Notes: generated by a model not told the origin, from the sequence alone. A stretch of 64,000 nucleotides of DNA from Niastella caeni (GCF_004834005.1 NZ_STFF01000015.1:89906-153905); one strand, 5' to 3'; counted from the first letter of the stretch, positions 28,461-38,353 are shown. Program-made: numbers and translations.

Positions 28461-28482
28461 ATTACGGGGGGAAGTCCGTAAT
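28461..28482. promoter_or_regulatory. Inverted repeat upstream of the truncated haemoglobin gene
   Basis: ATTACGG (28461-28467) and CCGTAAT (28476-28482) form a perfect 7-bp inverted repeat with an 8-base spacer, 22 bases before the haemoglobin ATG and in the only gap between it and the divergent sigma gene. A TAATTTG, one base short of the Bacteroidota -7 consensus, overlaps its right edge. Its position fits an operator; the regulator is unknown. Confidence 0.45.
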
Positions 28483-28504
28483 TTGTAAATTGCAAAAAAA
28501 ACAC

Positions 28505-28978
28505 ATGAAGAACATTCCTACTTTATACGAATGGGCAGGAGATCAGCAGACCTTTGATACTTTATTCAAAACATTTTATGCTAAAGTGGTGAAAGATGAT
28601 CTATTGGGTGAAGTGTTTAAAAACATGTCGCCCGAACATGTAAAACATGTTTCGCATTTTGTGGCGGAAGTATTTGGCGGAGAAAAATTATATACGCAGG
28701 AAGGCGGCAGTCATGCCGCCATGGTAGGTAAGCATATTGGTAAAATGCTTACAGAGGAAAAACGCCAGCGATGGATCAGGTTATTGTTACAAACTGCCGA
28801 TGAAGTGGGATTGAAAAGCGACCCGGAATTTCGTTCCGCTTTTGTGGGGTATTTGGAATGGGGAACGCGGATAGCGGTCATCAATTCGCAATTAACAGAA
28901 AACCCGATGAAGCAAAGTGAGCCAATGCCCAAATGGGGTTGGGGTGAAACCGGCGGGCCGTATCTTTCCAACGATTAG
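28505..28978 (+). CDS. Group II (YjbI-type) truncated haemoglobin
   Basis: A 157-residue protein from ATG 28505; a frame extension to TTG 28490 is less likely. The truncated-globin pattern is visible: FYAKV with Tyr25 at B10, the HVKHVSHFVAEVFGG helix, His77 as probable proximal haem ligand (GKHIGKM), Trp90, and the C-terminal LEWGTRIA helix. Such proteins bind O2 or NO in the cytoplasm and are often linked to oxygen or nitrosative stress. The last 20 residues are enriched in Pro, Gly and Trp. It lies 22 bases upstream of the histidine kinase, so the two are probably co-transcribed, possibly linking gas sensing or detoxification to the two-component system. Confidence 0.88.
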   Translation: MKNIPTLYEWAGDQQTFDTLFKTFYAKVVKDDLLGEVFKNMSPEHVKHVSHFVAEVFGGEKLYTQEGGSHAAMVGKHIGKMLTEEKRQRWIRLLLQTADEVGLKSDPEFRSAFVGYLEWGTRIAVINSQLTENPMKQSEPMPKWGWGETGGPYLSND

Positions 28979-29000
28979 TAGGAGAAAACTGATATAACTA

Positions 29001-32000
29001 ATGCCCAACCCCTTACGTACCCTTGTACTATGCTGCTTTTATTTATTGCTGTTGCTGCCGGCAAAAGCGCAACGCCTGCCCGGCTATAGTATTATCAATT
29101 ACAATAGCGACAACCTGCTTCCGCAAAACAGCATTAACGACATGGCTTTCGATAGCAATGGCTTTCTATGGCTGGCCACCGAAATGGGCATGGTGCGCTT
29201 CGACGGGCAGCATTTCAGGGAATACAATATGGCTAATTCCCCTGCCTTATACACCAACAGGTGTTGCCTGGTGAATGCAGTGAAGGGAAAGATCATCATG
29301 GTACCTGGTTTTTCCAGCTCCCAGGTTCTCACCGTAACAGCCGATTACTGTCTTAAGGCAGACAGTCTCCTTTCTGCCAATCCCTACCAGTGCAACCATT
29401 GGAACAACTGCACATTTTACTACGATCATATCTATAAAAAATGGGGGCGTGATTCAACCGCCTTTAAAGGACTATTACGCAAATTCAACCTTAACGGCGA
29501 CCTGATAACAGAGAATGAGAGGCTGGCGTATGTAAGAAAAGATTCAAATTATTATTACCTCAATGATAATACGGCCGATGTTCAGTTGCTGAATGAGATC
29601 GATGGCCATGCGCTAAAGATCCAGTTTATGGTGGGTGGTTTTTATTTCTTTGTCGACAGGCAGAATCGCTTCTACGCATATCAGCAGGGCCATTGGCAAA
29701 AGAATATTACATGCAGTGACCGGCTCAGCAAGATCTTCAACCAGGCCGAATCGGGCGCATATCCAAGCCAGTATACGGTAAAGGCCATAAGAGATGATAA
29801 CCACACATTCCTGGTATACAAAGGAAATATACTGGTGTTGCAAATAAGAAACGGCATATTGGATTATGAAGTACTGGCCGCTAATACAACTATAAAAAAT
29901 ATCAATGGAATAATCTACGATCAGGTACATGGAGCACTGTACATTGGTACAGCCACCAGTGGATTGTACATTCTCAAACTGCATCAGTTCCAACCGCTAT
30001 CCTTTACCAGCGACCATTATGCCATCAACAGCCTGTATGCGCAGGTGGAAATATCGGCTGGCAACATTCTCACTTCATCCGGTGTGTTGAACCGGAATAG
30101 TGTACTGAATAGAGCTACGCCGGGCTTGTATGACCGGCCTGCCTTACTGCGATCATCTGATGGCTATATCTGGTATTCCAGTTATGATTCTTTAAAAAAG
30201 ATCGATACCGGCTTACGAAAACCGGTCACGGTTCAATACCTCGGCGGCTGGTTAATGGCGATCATCGAAGCCGCAAATAAAGACCTCCTGTACTGCACGC
30301 CGAATAAGTTATTCCGGCGAAGAGGGGAGAATGCCACCTTATTACTGGAAATGCCTGAATACATACAGGTGATCCGCGAAATGGGTCCCAATGATCTATG
30401 GATAGGGACTTCATCGGGATTGTTTTCGTATGATCTGGTAAAAGGTAAGCTTCGCCGTTTGGGGTTGCCTGATGCTGCTGTAAGGGCTATCTACAAAGCA
30501 ACCGATGGAAGCGTGTGGATAGGTACTTATGGACAGGGATTTTATAAATACGATCAGGGACGGTATCATAAAATGCCTGTCGATGCTGCAAATAACCTGG
30601 CCAGCGTTCATTGTTTTTTGGAAGACGGGCAGGGTTATTTTTGGTTGCCCACCAATAAAGGATTGTACAGAGTTGCCAAACGGGAACTCGACAGCTATGC
30701 CAGCGGAAATAAAGAAGAGGTCTTTTACTATTATTTCGATAAGTCCGCTGGATTTATTACCAATGAGTTCAACGGCGGGTGTACCCCCTGTGGCATTGTA
30801 ATGCGTGACGGTCGTTTTTCATTGCCTTCGCTGGAAGGCCTGGTACAATTCAGACCGGATAGTATACGGATGATGCCACCTGAACACCCGATATTCATCG
30901 ACCGTATTTTCACAGACGACAAAAGCGTCCGATCCGATAATCATTTTGAAAAGCGGCAGAATTCGGGCCCGCTGGTGTTTGCGATCGCTTCTCCCTATTT
31001 TGGTAACCCGGCCAACCTGCATCTTGAATATTCCATTCCGCAATTAGATGACAAATGGCGTCCTGTAAGTGCCGATGGCAGGTTAGAGCTTACCGGTTTG
31101 GGCAAAGGGCGTTACACGCTCATCGTTCGCAAGCATGAGCATTATGGCCGGTATAGTTATAAGCGAGTGCAATGGACCATTCTCCCTTTCTGGTATGAAA
31201 CCATCTGGTTCCTGCTGCTGGTTGCAATTGCCGGCATCGGTATTCTTTCCTATTTTTTCTGGCTTCGCTATGCGCGTGAGGCAAAAAGGGCAAAGCTGTT
31301 AGAACAAAAGGTAGCAGAAAGAACCCGGGAGCTGTCTGCCAGTAACCTGGTAAAAGGAAAAATGATCGCCCTCATTCTGCATGACCTGCGCTCTCCTATA
31401 CGCTTCCTGCATCTCATGGCCACCCATATTTATGAGAATTACCAAAAGGTTTCTCCCCGGGAGCTGGATGAAACGTTGTTCAGGTTCAGGAATGCAACGC
31501 ATGACCTGAACCAGTTTACTCAGGATTTTCTTACCTGGACGAATGCGCAGAAGGAAGGATTTGTTATCCGGAAGGAAAGAATTGTGCTTCGCGAGATCGT
31601 GGAAGGCATCGTTTCATTATACCAGCCAGCGGCGGCCATCCGTAATAATGAAGTGCTAAACCTGGTGCCGGCGGATATTACGTTGGTATCCGATACCAAT
31701 ATCTTATCGCTTATTATCCGCAACCTGGCCGATAATGCCAATAAGTACATGTTTAAAGGCGAGATAACGATGGATGCCATACAGGACGCGGCGGCCGTCC
31801 GGATCATTATCACTGATACCGGCAAAAGTATGGACAGGGAATTGGTGGCGGAGATCCTGAACAATACGTACCAGATGGATAAGAACAGCCATGGCTTTGG
31901 TTATAAGATCATCCTGGAATTATTAGCGAGGATCCAGGGAGAACTGTATATCGACCGCCCCGGTGAAACAGGCAACCGGATCACGCTTACTTTCAGGCAA

Positions 32001-32015
32001 GATCAAAGCGGTTAA
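29001..32015 (+). CDS. Sensor histidine kinase with periplasmic beta-propeller and Y_Y_Y domain
   Basis: A 1004-residue kinase preceded by an AGGAG-like site. The signal peptide is residues 1-23. Propeller repeats (two-component regulator propeller) begin at ~43 (NSINDMAFDSNGFLWLAT) and recur through ~600 (NDLWIGTSSGLF, GSVWIGTYGQGF, GYFWLPTNKGLY). A Y_Y_Y domain spans ~655-722, and a membrane helix ~732-755. The HisKA site is HDLRSP with His794. The catalytic domain has an N box (NLADNANKY, ~908), DTGKSM near 939 and GFGYKI near 965. No receiver or DNA-binding domain is fused, so it needs a separate regulator. The convergent LuxR-type regulator gene overlaps its 3' end by 23 bases and is the obvious partner. 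The ligand is unknown. Confidence 0.93.
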   Translation: MPNPLRTLVLCCFYLLLLLPAKAQRLPGYSIINYNSDNLLPQNSINDMAFDSNGFLWLATEMGMVRFDGQHFREYNMANSPALYTNRCCLVNAVKGKIIMVPGFSSSQVLTVTADYCLKADSLLSANPYQCNHWNNCTFYYDHIYKKWGRDSTAFKGLLRKFNLNGDLITENERLAYVRKDSNYYYLNDNTADVQLLNEIDGHALKIQFMVGGFYFFVDRQNRFYAYQQGHWQKNITCSDRLSKIFNQAESGAYPSQYTVKAIRDDNHTFLVYKGNILVLQIRNGILDYEVLAANTTIKNINGIIYDQVHGALYIGTATSGLYILKLHQFQPLSFTSDHYAINSLYAQVEISAGNILTSSGVLNRNSVLNRATPGLYDRPALLRSSDGYIWYSSYDSLKKIDTGLRKPVTVQYLGGWLMAIIEAANKDLLYCTPNKLFRRRGENATLLLEMPEYIQVIREMGPNDLWIGTSSGLFSYDLVKGKLRRLGLPDAAVRAIYKATDGSVWIGTYGQGFYKYDQGRYHKMPVDAANNLASVHCFLEDGQGYFWLPTNKGLYRVAKRELDSYASGNKEEVFYYYFDKSAGFITNEFNGGCTPCGIVMRDGRFSLPSLEGLVQFRPDSIRMMPPEHPIFIDRIFTDDKSVRSDNHFEKRQNSGPLVFAIASPYFGNPANLHLEYSIPQLDDKWRPVSADGRLELTGLGKGRYTLIVRKHEHYGRYSYKRVQWTILPFWYETIWFLLLVAIAGIGILSYFFWLRYAREAKRAKLLEQKVAERTRELSASNLVKGKMIALILHDLRSPIRFLHLMATHIYENYQKVSPRELDETLFRFRNATHDLNQFTQDFLTWTNAQKEGFVIRKERIVLREIVEGIVSLYQPAAAIRNNEVLNLVPADITLVSDTNILSLIIRNLADNANKYMFKGEITMDAIQDAAAVRIIITDTGKSMDRELVAEILNNTYQMDKNSHGFGYKIILELLARIQGELYIDRPGETGNRITLTFRQDQSG

Positions 32016-32622
32016 CTATCCTGGTGAGCTCTATTACATTGTTGACTTTTAATTTCTGCAGAATATTTGCTTTATGCGTACTCACGGTAGAAATATGGAT
32101 AGATAATATTTCCGCGATCTCCGACACGTTTTTGCCTTCTATCAGGTGGGTCATTACTTCCAATTCGCGGGCCGACAGGTTTTCGAATAAATTGTTGGGA
32201 GCGCCTGTTATTGCGTCGCGGTTAATGCTTTCCTGTAACCTGGGGCTCAAATATTTTTTATTGTTCATTACGTTCACAATAGCCTTGCGGATCTCGAGTG
32301 CATCGGCATCTTTATTGATAAATCCCATGGCCCCCAACTGCAGGTATTTCATGGCATAAATTTCTTCGCTGCTCATGCTAAGGATCAGCACCTTCAGTTT
32401 CGGCTGAATGGAGAAAACATTTTTTAAAAGATTAACCGAGTCGGTACCGGGCATGTTGATGTCCATGATAAAGAGGTCGTATGCAGTGGATTGAATTTGC
32501 TTCCAGGCGCTGTCGCCATCGCTGCATTCATCTATCTGCACATTTAAATACTCTGCTCTAACAAGAACACTTATTCCTGTTATTACAATATTATGATCGT
32601 CGGCAATTAAAATTCTTTTCAA
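31993..32622 (-). CDS. NarL/LuxR-family response regulator
   Basis: A 209-residue regulator starting with TTG. The receiver domain (1-~120) has acidic residues D8-D9, phospho-acceptor Asp54 (LFIMDINMPG), Ser82 and Lys104 (GFINKDA). The LuxR-type helix-turn-helix spans ~145-205 (LSARELEVMTHLIEGKNVSEIAEIL, STVSTHKANILQKL). It is convergent with the histidine kinase: the two stop codons lie in a 23-base overlap (31993-32015). Antisense transcription across the overlap could couple the two genes. Pairing with the kinase is inferred from adjacency. Confidence 0.93.
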   Translation of the reverse strand: MKRILIADDHNIVITGISVLVRAEYLNVQIDECSDGDSAWKQIQSTAYDLFIMDINMPGTDSVNLLKNVFSIQPKLKVLILSMSSEEIYAMKYLQLGAMGFINKDADALEIRKAIVNVMNNKKYLSPRLQESINRDAITGAPNNLFENLSARELEVMTHLIEGKNVSEIAEILSIHISTVSTHKANILQKLKVNNVIELTRIVNRFDLA

Positions 32623-33028
32623 TAATGTAACGCTTTGGGTTAAAATACAATGGGAACCTGTTTTTAAAGCACTGATATTGCAATAATAGTAAATGTATTC
32701 GAAGGAATGTACTAAATTCGTGTATAATTGACATTTTACTGCACCCAGACCGTTATTTTTCTATTTTTTTCCAATTATTACTACCCGGTTTACGACAAAA
32801 TTTTGCCTACTTGCAGCTTGGAAGGTGATTGTAAAAAAAATATAATTACTCAATAATAGTAATATATAAAAAGCACTTTTTTCCGTACCGACCGTTAACA
32901 CATGACTATAATCCTATAAAAAAAAGTCCCTTTTTAGAATCCACTATCCAGCTTTGATGTGTGATAACCCATGCGACCAAAGGCCCGCATTTAGCGGGTC
33001 TTTGGTATAAGATGCCTAAGCATTCCTG
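32623..33028. other. 406-base intergenic region, AT-rich, with a repeated 12-mer
   Basis: This non-coding region lies between the regulator start and the end of the minus-strand surface-protein gene. It should contain the regulator promoter, but no clear consensus could be read. The exact 12-mer CAATAATAGTAA occurs at 32681-32692 and 32851-32862. A hairpin lies at 32977-33005. Confidence 0.5.
32977..33005. terminator. Hairpin downstream of the surface-protein gene
   Basis: CCAAAGGCCCGC (32977-32988) pairs with GCGGGTCTTTGG (32994-33005) around a 5-base loop, with one G-T wobble. It sits 24 bases beyond the stop of the minus-strand Fn3 gene. There is no T run after the stem on the minus strand, so it may be a 3'-end stabiliser or an atypical terminator. 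Confidence 0.6.
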
Positions 33029-36000
33029 TTACAGCACTACAATCTTTCTTACCACTGTTCTCTTATTATTGGTTAAGCGAATAAAGTAAATGCCTTTGCC
33101 GGGTATAAACAACTCCAGCTTTCTTACATATCCATTAACAATGCGGTGATATTGATTATATCCGTTTGAATTATATAATTCAATATCCCAGCTATGTAAC
33201 AATTCCGGTAAAATGATCATAATGCGGCCGCTGGTTGGATTAGGCGAAATAGTTATGGCTTCATCCAGCACCGGATCGTTGGTGGCCGTTGGTAGCGCCC
33301 TGGTAGTAAACTGGCTGATCGCACTTGTTGTACTATTGCCATGATCGTCTTTGGCAATTACTTTCCAATAGTACATTGTGTTGTTTGCCAGGTTACTCAA
33401 GGTATACGCTGTAGTGGACAGATCACTCGCAATTTTGGTAGCTGCCTGGTTATTGGTGGAGACGTACAGGTCATATTTAACCGGATCGTTTTCCGGGTCA
33501 GTTGCGGCTGTCCAGTTAAATGCAGTTGGCTGTACGGATACGTCAATACTGTTATTGCCCGGTGCTATGAGTTGCGGCATACCAGGCGGTTGATTGATTA
33601 CTACTGGCTGATAAGTGAATGACCAAACCGCACTGGCTGAGGCGCCCTGTTGTTTATCTGTAGCCACTACTTTCCAGTAATACGTGGTATTAACGGTTAA
33701 TGTACCGGTGGTAAAGGAAGTGGTAAATACTGTTGCTGTTTTTTGTAATGATGCTGCGCTGGCGCCAAAGTATACATCATAACCAATTGGTTCGCTGTCA
33801 ACATCGGTGCTTGCATTCCATACGAGCGTAGCTGTTGCTGCTGCAATGTGGCCGTTGTTGGCAGGCAATTGCAAAGCAGGGACAGAAGGTGCTTCGTTCT
33901 TTCCTTTGAAGGCAAACACCATGCTGGAGGTTTCTGATCCGAGTGCATCACGCGCCACCACTTTCCAGTAATAAACTTCATTATTACCAATCGCAGGCGT
34001 GTTATAGGATAAGGTGGTTACTCCTCTTGCCAATAACGTAACAGGTTGCTGGTTTTTATCCATGTACACATCGTATACAATGGCATCATTATCTGCATCC
34101 TGCGCTGCTGACCAGGTAAGCTGGGTAGTTGCGCCTGATAATACATTATTCATTGCAGGCGTAAGCAAAACCGGCGCTGCAGGCGCATTGTTCTTTGCTG
34201 TAAAGTTCCATACCGGGCTTGCTGTTTCGCCGCCCTTTCCATCGCGCGCTGCTATTTTCCAGTAGTAGGTAACGCCATGGGTCAATGCGCCGGTTATATA
34301 CTGCAACGCGCTGAGCCCTGTTGCAACCGGCGTAGTAAAGGTTTTACTGGTGCTAACGTATACGTCGTATAAGAGCGCATCTCCATCAATGTCGAAGGGC
34401 GCCTGCCACTGCAAGATGGCCGGGCTGTTTATATTGCTTTCATAAGCGAGCGGACTGATCAGCTGCGGCGCTTCGGGCGCTGTATTCTGCGTGTTGTTTT
34501 GCAGGGTAAAGGAGTATACATCGCTGGCGATGGTACCGCCAAAACCGTCTTTAACGACCACTTTCCAGTAGTATGTTGTGTTCGGTTGTTGCAACGAAGC
34601 GGTATATGTATTTTGCTGAAGATCGCCTGCCAGCAGGGTAGTGGGGTTAGGGTTGGCGCCTGAATATATATCATACAACAACAGATCACCATCAGCGTCA
34701 TTGGCAGGTGTCCATGTAAGTGTTACAGAATAAGGTTGATTGGTTGCGCCGTTGGCAGGGAGCGTGAGCACAGGTTTTGTGGGCAAACTGTTGCGGGTAG
34801 TGAATACCCATTCATCGGATGTATAGATGTTGCCAGTTGCATCTTTGGGCACTACTTTCCAACGATGCGCATAATGGGGCCGTAGTGGTTTTCCTTCTAA
34901 TGTATTTAACACGAACGGCGTGTCGGTAAGCTCCTGAGCAACCTGTATAAAATGAGAGTATCCGGGCAGGCCAACATACACGTCATATTGTACGTTCGGC
35001 AAAGGTTTTGTCCAGCTCAACGCTGGCGTCAAAGATACACCTGTACTCAGGTGCACCGGCGTTACAGGCGTTATACCAGGATTGGTCAATTCATTTTTAT
35101 AAGTTCTGAAGGGACGCAATTCGCTGGCAGTTTCACCACCTTTTTGGTCTGTGGCAATGATCTGCCAGTAATAAAGGGAGTTTTGCAGGGTAGCTGTTCC
35201 GCCAAAATTGAAGGACGTACCTGTTATCTCGGAACTTGAATACAAAGCGGCAGGGTCAGTTCCCCACAGCACGCGGTAATAAACGGGGTCGCCATCTGCA
35301 TCTGTTGCGGGCGCCCAGGTCAGTTGCTGCTCTTTAACGCCCTGCATGCCATTCGCCGGGGTTAATAGTAAGGGGGCTGTTGGTGCATGGTTCACGGTAG
35401 TAAAATTGTTTACACTGCTTTCCGTTACACCGCCGCGTCCGTCAAGGGCTACTACTTTCCAGAAATATTTTGTGCTGCTGTTTATTGTATTCAGCGTATA
35501 GGCGGTACTGGTAATGTTGGTTGCAATTAATTGCAGCGTGGCTTGTTGTTTCCCCACATACAGGTTATAGGTAACCGCATCACCGCCTGCATCGGTAGCA
35601 GCCGTCCAGGTAAGGTTCACCGCTGCCGGGTTTACGCCGGTACTTCCATTCGCTGGTAATTGCAATTGCAGGGCAGCAGGTGGCGTATTGTTGTTGGGTT
35701 GCGTAGTGAATATCCATACATCGCTTTCCGTTACTTCTCCATGAGGGTCGCGGGCCCTTACTTTCCAGTAATACTTTTTGTTTTGTTGCAGTTCGGTTAA
35801 TTGATAGGTAGTACCTGTTGATCCATATTTTATTAATTGAGCAGGATCAGGTAATGTATCTGCATACAGGTCGTACGTGATGGCATCCCCATCGGTGTCG
35901 GTTGCAGCAACCCATTGCAGCAGCATGCTGTAATTCGTATGCGTACTGTTATTCAACGGGCTTTGCAGCGCCGGTTTGCCTGGTGCATGATTGTTCGTGG

Positions 36001-38353
36001 CATTTTTTACACAACGCACAGATGCATAGCCGGCGGTATTGTTAATATTGCCAATGAATTTATTTTGGGCGGTATTCCAGGTATAACCTGCCTGGCTGGT
36101 GGTGGTGCGGTTGGTTTGGGCCAGCCAGAACTGGAATGCATTGGTTTGAAAACCTGCTGGTAACACCAGTGTACTATAATATCCCGAAGGCAGCAGGCTG
36201 AGCCCGCTTGTGTTGAGCCAGTCGTTTTCTTTGCCGGGAATTGTCCAGTTGCTGTAATGAAGGGAAACAGGTGTATTTGTATTTAATGGAGCCAATGATT
36301 GCCAGTCGGCATTCGTAGGCACATGCCAGCCACAGGGGCACACGCCTTGTTTATTGGCGGCCGTATCTGTTTCGCTATCGAAATTTAATGCGCCTTCCCA
36401 ATTGTACAAATAGCCGTATTTTGAAATGTTCTGGCTGTTATTGTTCAGCGCTACATAACTTTTCCCATTGCTGAATACTTCGTAATCATAATATCCATCT
36501 TTGGGCTGCGGCCTATAGGCGAGGTTATGGGTCATCCATTTGCGTCCGTTGATCGCTACCCATTGGTATATTTGACCATCGCGGAGATCCGTAAACGTAC
36601 CTGTTTCATTGCCATTAGCGGGCCTGGTAATAAATTGCCCGGTCTTGCTACTGGTTGTTGCGCCTTGTTGATCGACAGCAAGCACTTTCCAGTAATAAGT
36701 AGTGTTCGGCGCCAGGTTTTGTACCGTGTAAGTAGTGCCGGTTACGCCCTGGGCAATCCGTTGCGGCGTACTGTTCTTATCGAAGTAAATATCATAACTG
36801 ATCGCCGGATCGTCCTGGTACTTCCAGGCCAGTGTTACATTGGTTTCTACATACGTTGAAATTTCCCGCGGGTATTGCAGTGAAGGCGCTGTAAGTGGCA
36901 TGATTTGCGTTACAAATGAGTGTACCGCACTTTCTACAGTTTCGTTGTCTGCATCCATTACCGAGATCTTCCAGTAATACTTTTGTGCGCCTGCCAACGG
37001 GATCGCAGGTATTATAGATTTTTTATTCGCCACCAATCCGGCGCTGATTAAATTATTTGCAGACGTACCAGTGTATAATCTATATAACAGGGTATTGCCG
37101 TCTGAGTCGTCTCCGCCGCTCCATTTGAATTCCGGTTGTGTAATTACGTTGGCTGCTCCATTGGCCGGTTCCAGCAGCACAGGGATAGTTGGCTTTTGGT
37201 TGATCTGCGCATCGATGGTATAGGAACGCGTTATTGGGCCGTTTTGCAAATGGACAGTTATCGTATTATGAGTGGCAAAATTACCTTCTATCTGAAAATA
37301 TTTCGTGGCGCCGGAAGGCAGTTCATTGTTGTATATGATGTTGGATGTACTGGTAAAACCAGTGGGCAGATCAAAACTAACGACCGTATTCGGGTCGGTA
37401 TAATCCAGTACGATCGCTATCGCATCTTTAATAGTTGTTCTGCCGCGGGTAGTGTATGCCGGGGTGGCTATTGTAAAAGCCGGGTTTAATGCGGCGGCTT
37501 CAAATTTATATAAAAAGACAGGGTCGCTATAGCGGTAATACACGCGCAAATTGGTTGCACCAGTATCCTGCGTTGTATTTTGCGTGGTGAATTTCCAGAT
37601 GGCGCTGCTGGTTTCCCGGCCGCCTGCATCGCGATCGCGTGCAATAACTTTCCAATAATAGGTGGTATTATCTTGTAGTTGAGTATTGAGTTTGAAGGAG
37701 GGATTTAAAAGGTTGGCCGCAACCAGGGTTGCTGGCGACGGGCTTGTTGATAAGTAAAGATCATATACTGGTTTATCGCCGTCTGCATCGGTACTTGCCT
37801 GCCATTCAAACAAAGGGGAAATAGCCGCGTTTATAGCGTTATTTACAGGTGAAATATAATTTGGTGGATCGGGTGAATACAGGTTCGGACTGCCCGTTGT
37901 AAATGCCCATACTTCACTGGCAGTGCTGGCGCCGGTATTGTTTCTGGCAACCACTTTCCAGTAATACGTAGTGTTCCTGTTCAGTGAATTTATATAAAAC
38001 AGGTTGAAGGTATCCTGGCTGGTATAAATAAGACAGGAGTCGTTAAAACTACCATCGATACAATTTTCTGCTATCAGCCGTAACTGAGCGGCATTAGTAC
38101 CAAGGTAAATGTCATACACCACGTTGGCGGGGGTAGAACCGGTTCCGTATGTCCATTTAAACTCCGGTGACAACAATGAATAGGCCGGGTCGTTCTTTAC
38201 CGGACTATGCAGCTTCGGTTGATCGATCGCGATCGAATGGCTCCATGCAGTGGAGGCCATACATTGAAATAACAGTAGCAGGATCGCAGTGAAAAAAAAT
38301 GGTCTAAGGGAATATGGAACGAAGAAATACGAAGCGTAGGTTTTGATTTTCAC
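33029..38353 (-). CDS. Multi-Fn3 surface protein with FISUMP domain and T9SS sorting tail
   Basis: A 1774-residue protein with a GTG start and a signal peptide (residues ~1-38). About thirteen fibronectin-like modules repeat the patterns DADGD-x-(V/L)-x-YD(L/V)Y and TYYWKV(V/I)A(R/K)D: four lie before residue ~580 and nine after ~790. A different beta domain at ~266-388 interrupts the first group. Residues ~585-786 are a FISUMP (Fibrobacter succinogenes major paralogous) domain: YQWVAINGRKWMTHNL, GYLYNWEGAL, CPCGWHVPTNADW, YASVRCVKN. The last ~80 residues are a type A type-IX-secretion sorting domain (ISPNPTSGRIMI, GIYFIRL, KIVVL). It should be exported by Sec, cross the outer membrane via T9SS and be anchored or released at the surface. 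An adhesin or glycan-contacting role is plausible. It is apparently monocistronic. Confidence 0.9.
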   Translation of the reverse strand: MKIKTYASYFFVPYSLRPFFFTAILLLLFQCMASTAWSHSIAIDQPKLHSPVKNDPAYSLLSPEFKWTYGTGSTPANVVYDIYLGTNAAQLRLIAENCIDGSFNDSCLIYTSQDTFNLFYINSLNRNTTYYWKVVARNNTGASTASEVWAFTTGSPNLYSPDPPNYISPVNNAINAAISPLFEWQASTDADGDKPVYDLYLSTSPSPATLVAANLLNPSFKLNTQLQDNTTYYWKVIARDRDAGGRETSSAIWKFTTQNTTQDTGATNLRVYYRYSDPVFLYKFEAAALNPAFTIATPAYTTRGRTTIKDAIAIVLDYTDPNTVVSFDLPTGFTSTSNIIYNNELPSGATKYFQIEGNFATHNTITVHLQNGPITRSYTIDAQINQKPTIPVLLEPANGAANVITQPEFKWSGGDDSDGNTLLYRLYTGTSANNLISAGLVANKKSIIPAIPLAGAQKYYWKISVMDADNETVESAVHSFVTQIMPLTAPSLQYPREISTYVETNVTLAWKYQDDPAISYDIYFDKNSTPQRIAQGVTGTTYTVQNLAPNTTYYWKVLAVDQQGATTSSKTGQFITRPANGNETGTFTDLRDGQIYQWVAINGRKWMTHNLAYRPQPKDGYYDYEVFSNGKSYVALNNNSQNISKYGYLYNWEGALNFDSETDTAANKQGVCPCGWHVPTNADWQSLAPLNTNTPVSLHYSNWTIPGKENDWLNTSGLSLLPSGYYSTLVLPAGFQTNAFQFWLAQTNRTTTSQAGYTWNTAQNKFIGNINNTAGYASVRCVKNATNNHAPGKPALQSPLNNSTHTNYSMLLQWVAATDTDGDAITYDLYADTLPDPAQLIKYGSTGTTYQLTELQQNKKYYWKVRARDPHGEVTESDVWIFTTQPNNNTPPAALQLQLPANGSTGVNPAAVNLTWTAATDAGGDAVTYNLYVGKQQATLQLIATNITSTAYTLNTINSSTKYFWKVVALDGRGGVTESSVNNFTTVNHAPTAPLLLTPANGMQGVKEQQLTWAPATDADGDPVYYRVLWGTDPAALYSSSEITGTSFNFGGTATLQNSLYYWQIIATDQKGGETASELRPFRTYKNELTNPGITPVTPVHLSTGVSLTPALSWTKPLPNVQYDVYVGLPGYSHFIQVAQELTDTPFVLNTLEGKPLRPHYAHRWKVVPKDATGNIYTSDEWVFTTRNSLPTKPVLTLPANGATNQPYSVTLTWTPANDADGDLLLYDIYSGANPNPTTLLAGDLQQNTYTASLQQPNTTYYWKVVVKDGFGGTIASDVYSFTLQNNTQNTAPEAPQLISPLAYESNINSPAILQWQAPFDIDGDALLYDVYVSTSKTFTTPVATGLSALQYITGALTHGVTYYWKIAARDGKGGETASPVWNFTAKNNAPAAPVLLTPAMNNVLSGATTQLTWSAAQDADNDAIVYDVYMDKNQQPVTLLARGVTTLSYNTPAIGNNEVYYWKVVARDALGSETSSMVFAFKGKNEAPSVPALQLPANNGHIAAATATLVWNASTDVDSEPIGYDVYFGASAASLQKTATVFTTSFTTGTLTVNTTYYWKVVATDKQQGASASAVWSFTYQPVVINQPPGMPQLIAPGNNSIDVSVQPTAFNWTAATDPENDPVKYDLYVSTNNQAATKIASDLSTTAYTLSNLANNTMYYWKVIAKDDHGNSTTSAISQFTTRALPTATNDPVLDEAITISPNPTSGRIMIILPELLHSWDIELYNSNGYNQYHRIVNGYVRKLELFIPGKGIYFIRLTNNKRTVVRKIVVL

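Noticed and set aside
33029..38353. Repeated DNA spacing in the surface-protein gene considered as a CRISPR-like or satellite array
   Set aside because: The periodicity (~270-300 bases) is explained by tandem Fn3-like protein modules; there are no short identical repeats with unique spacers.
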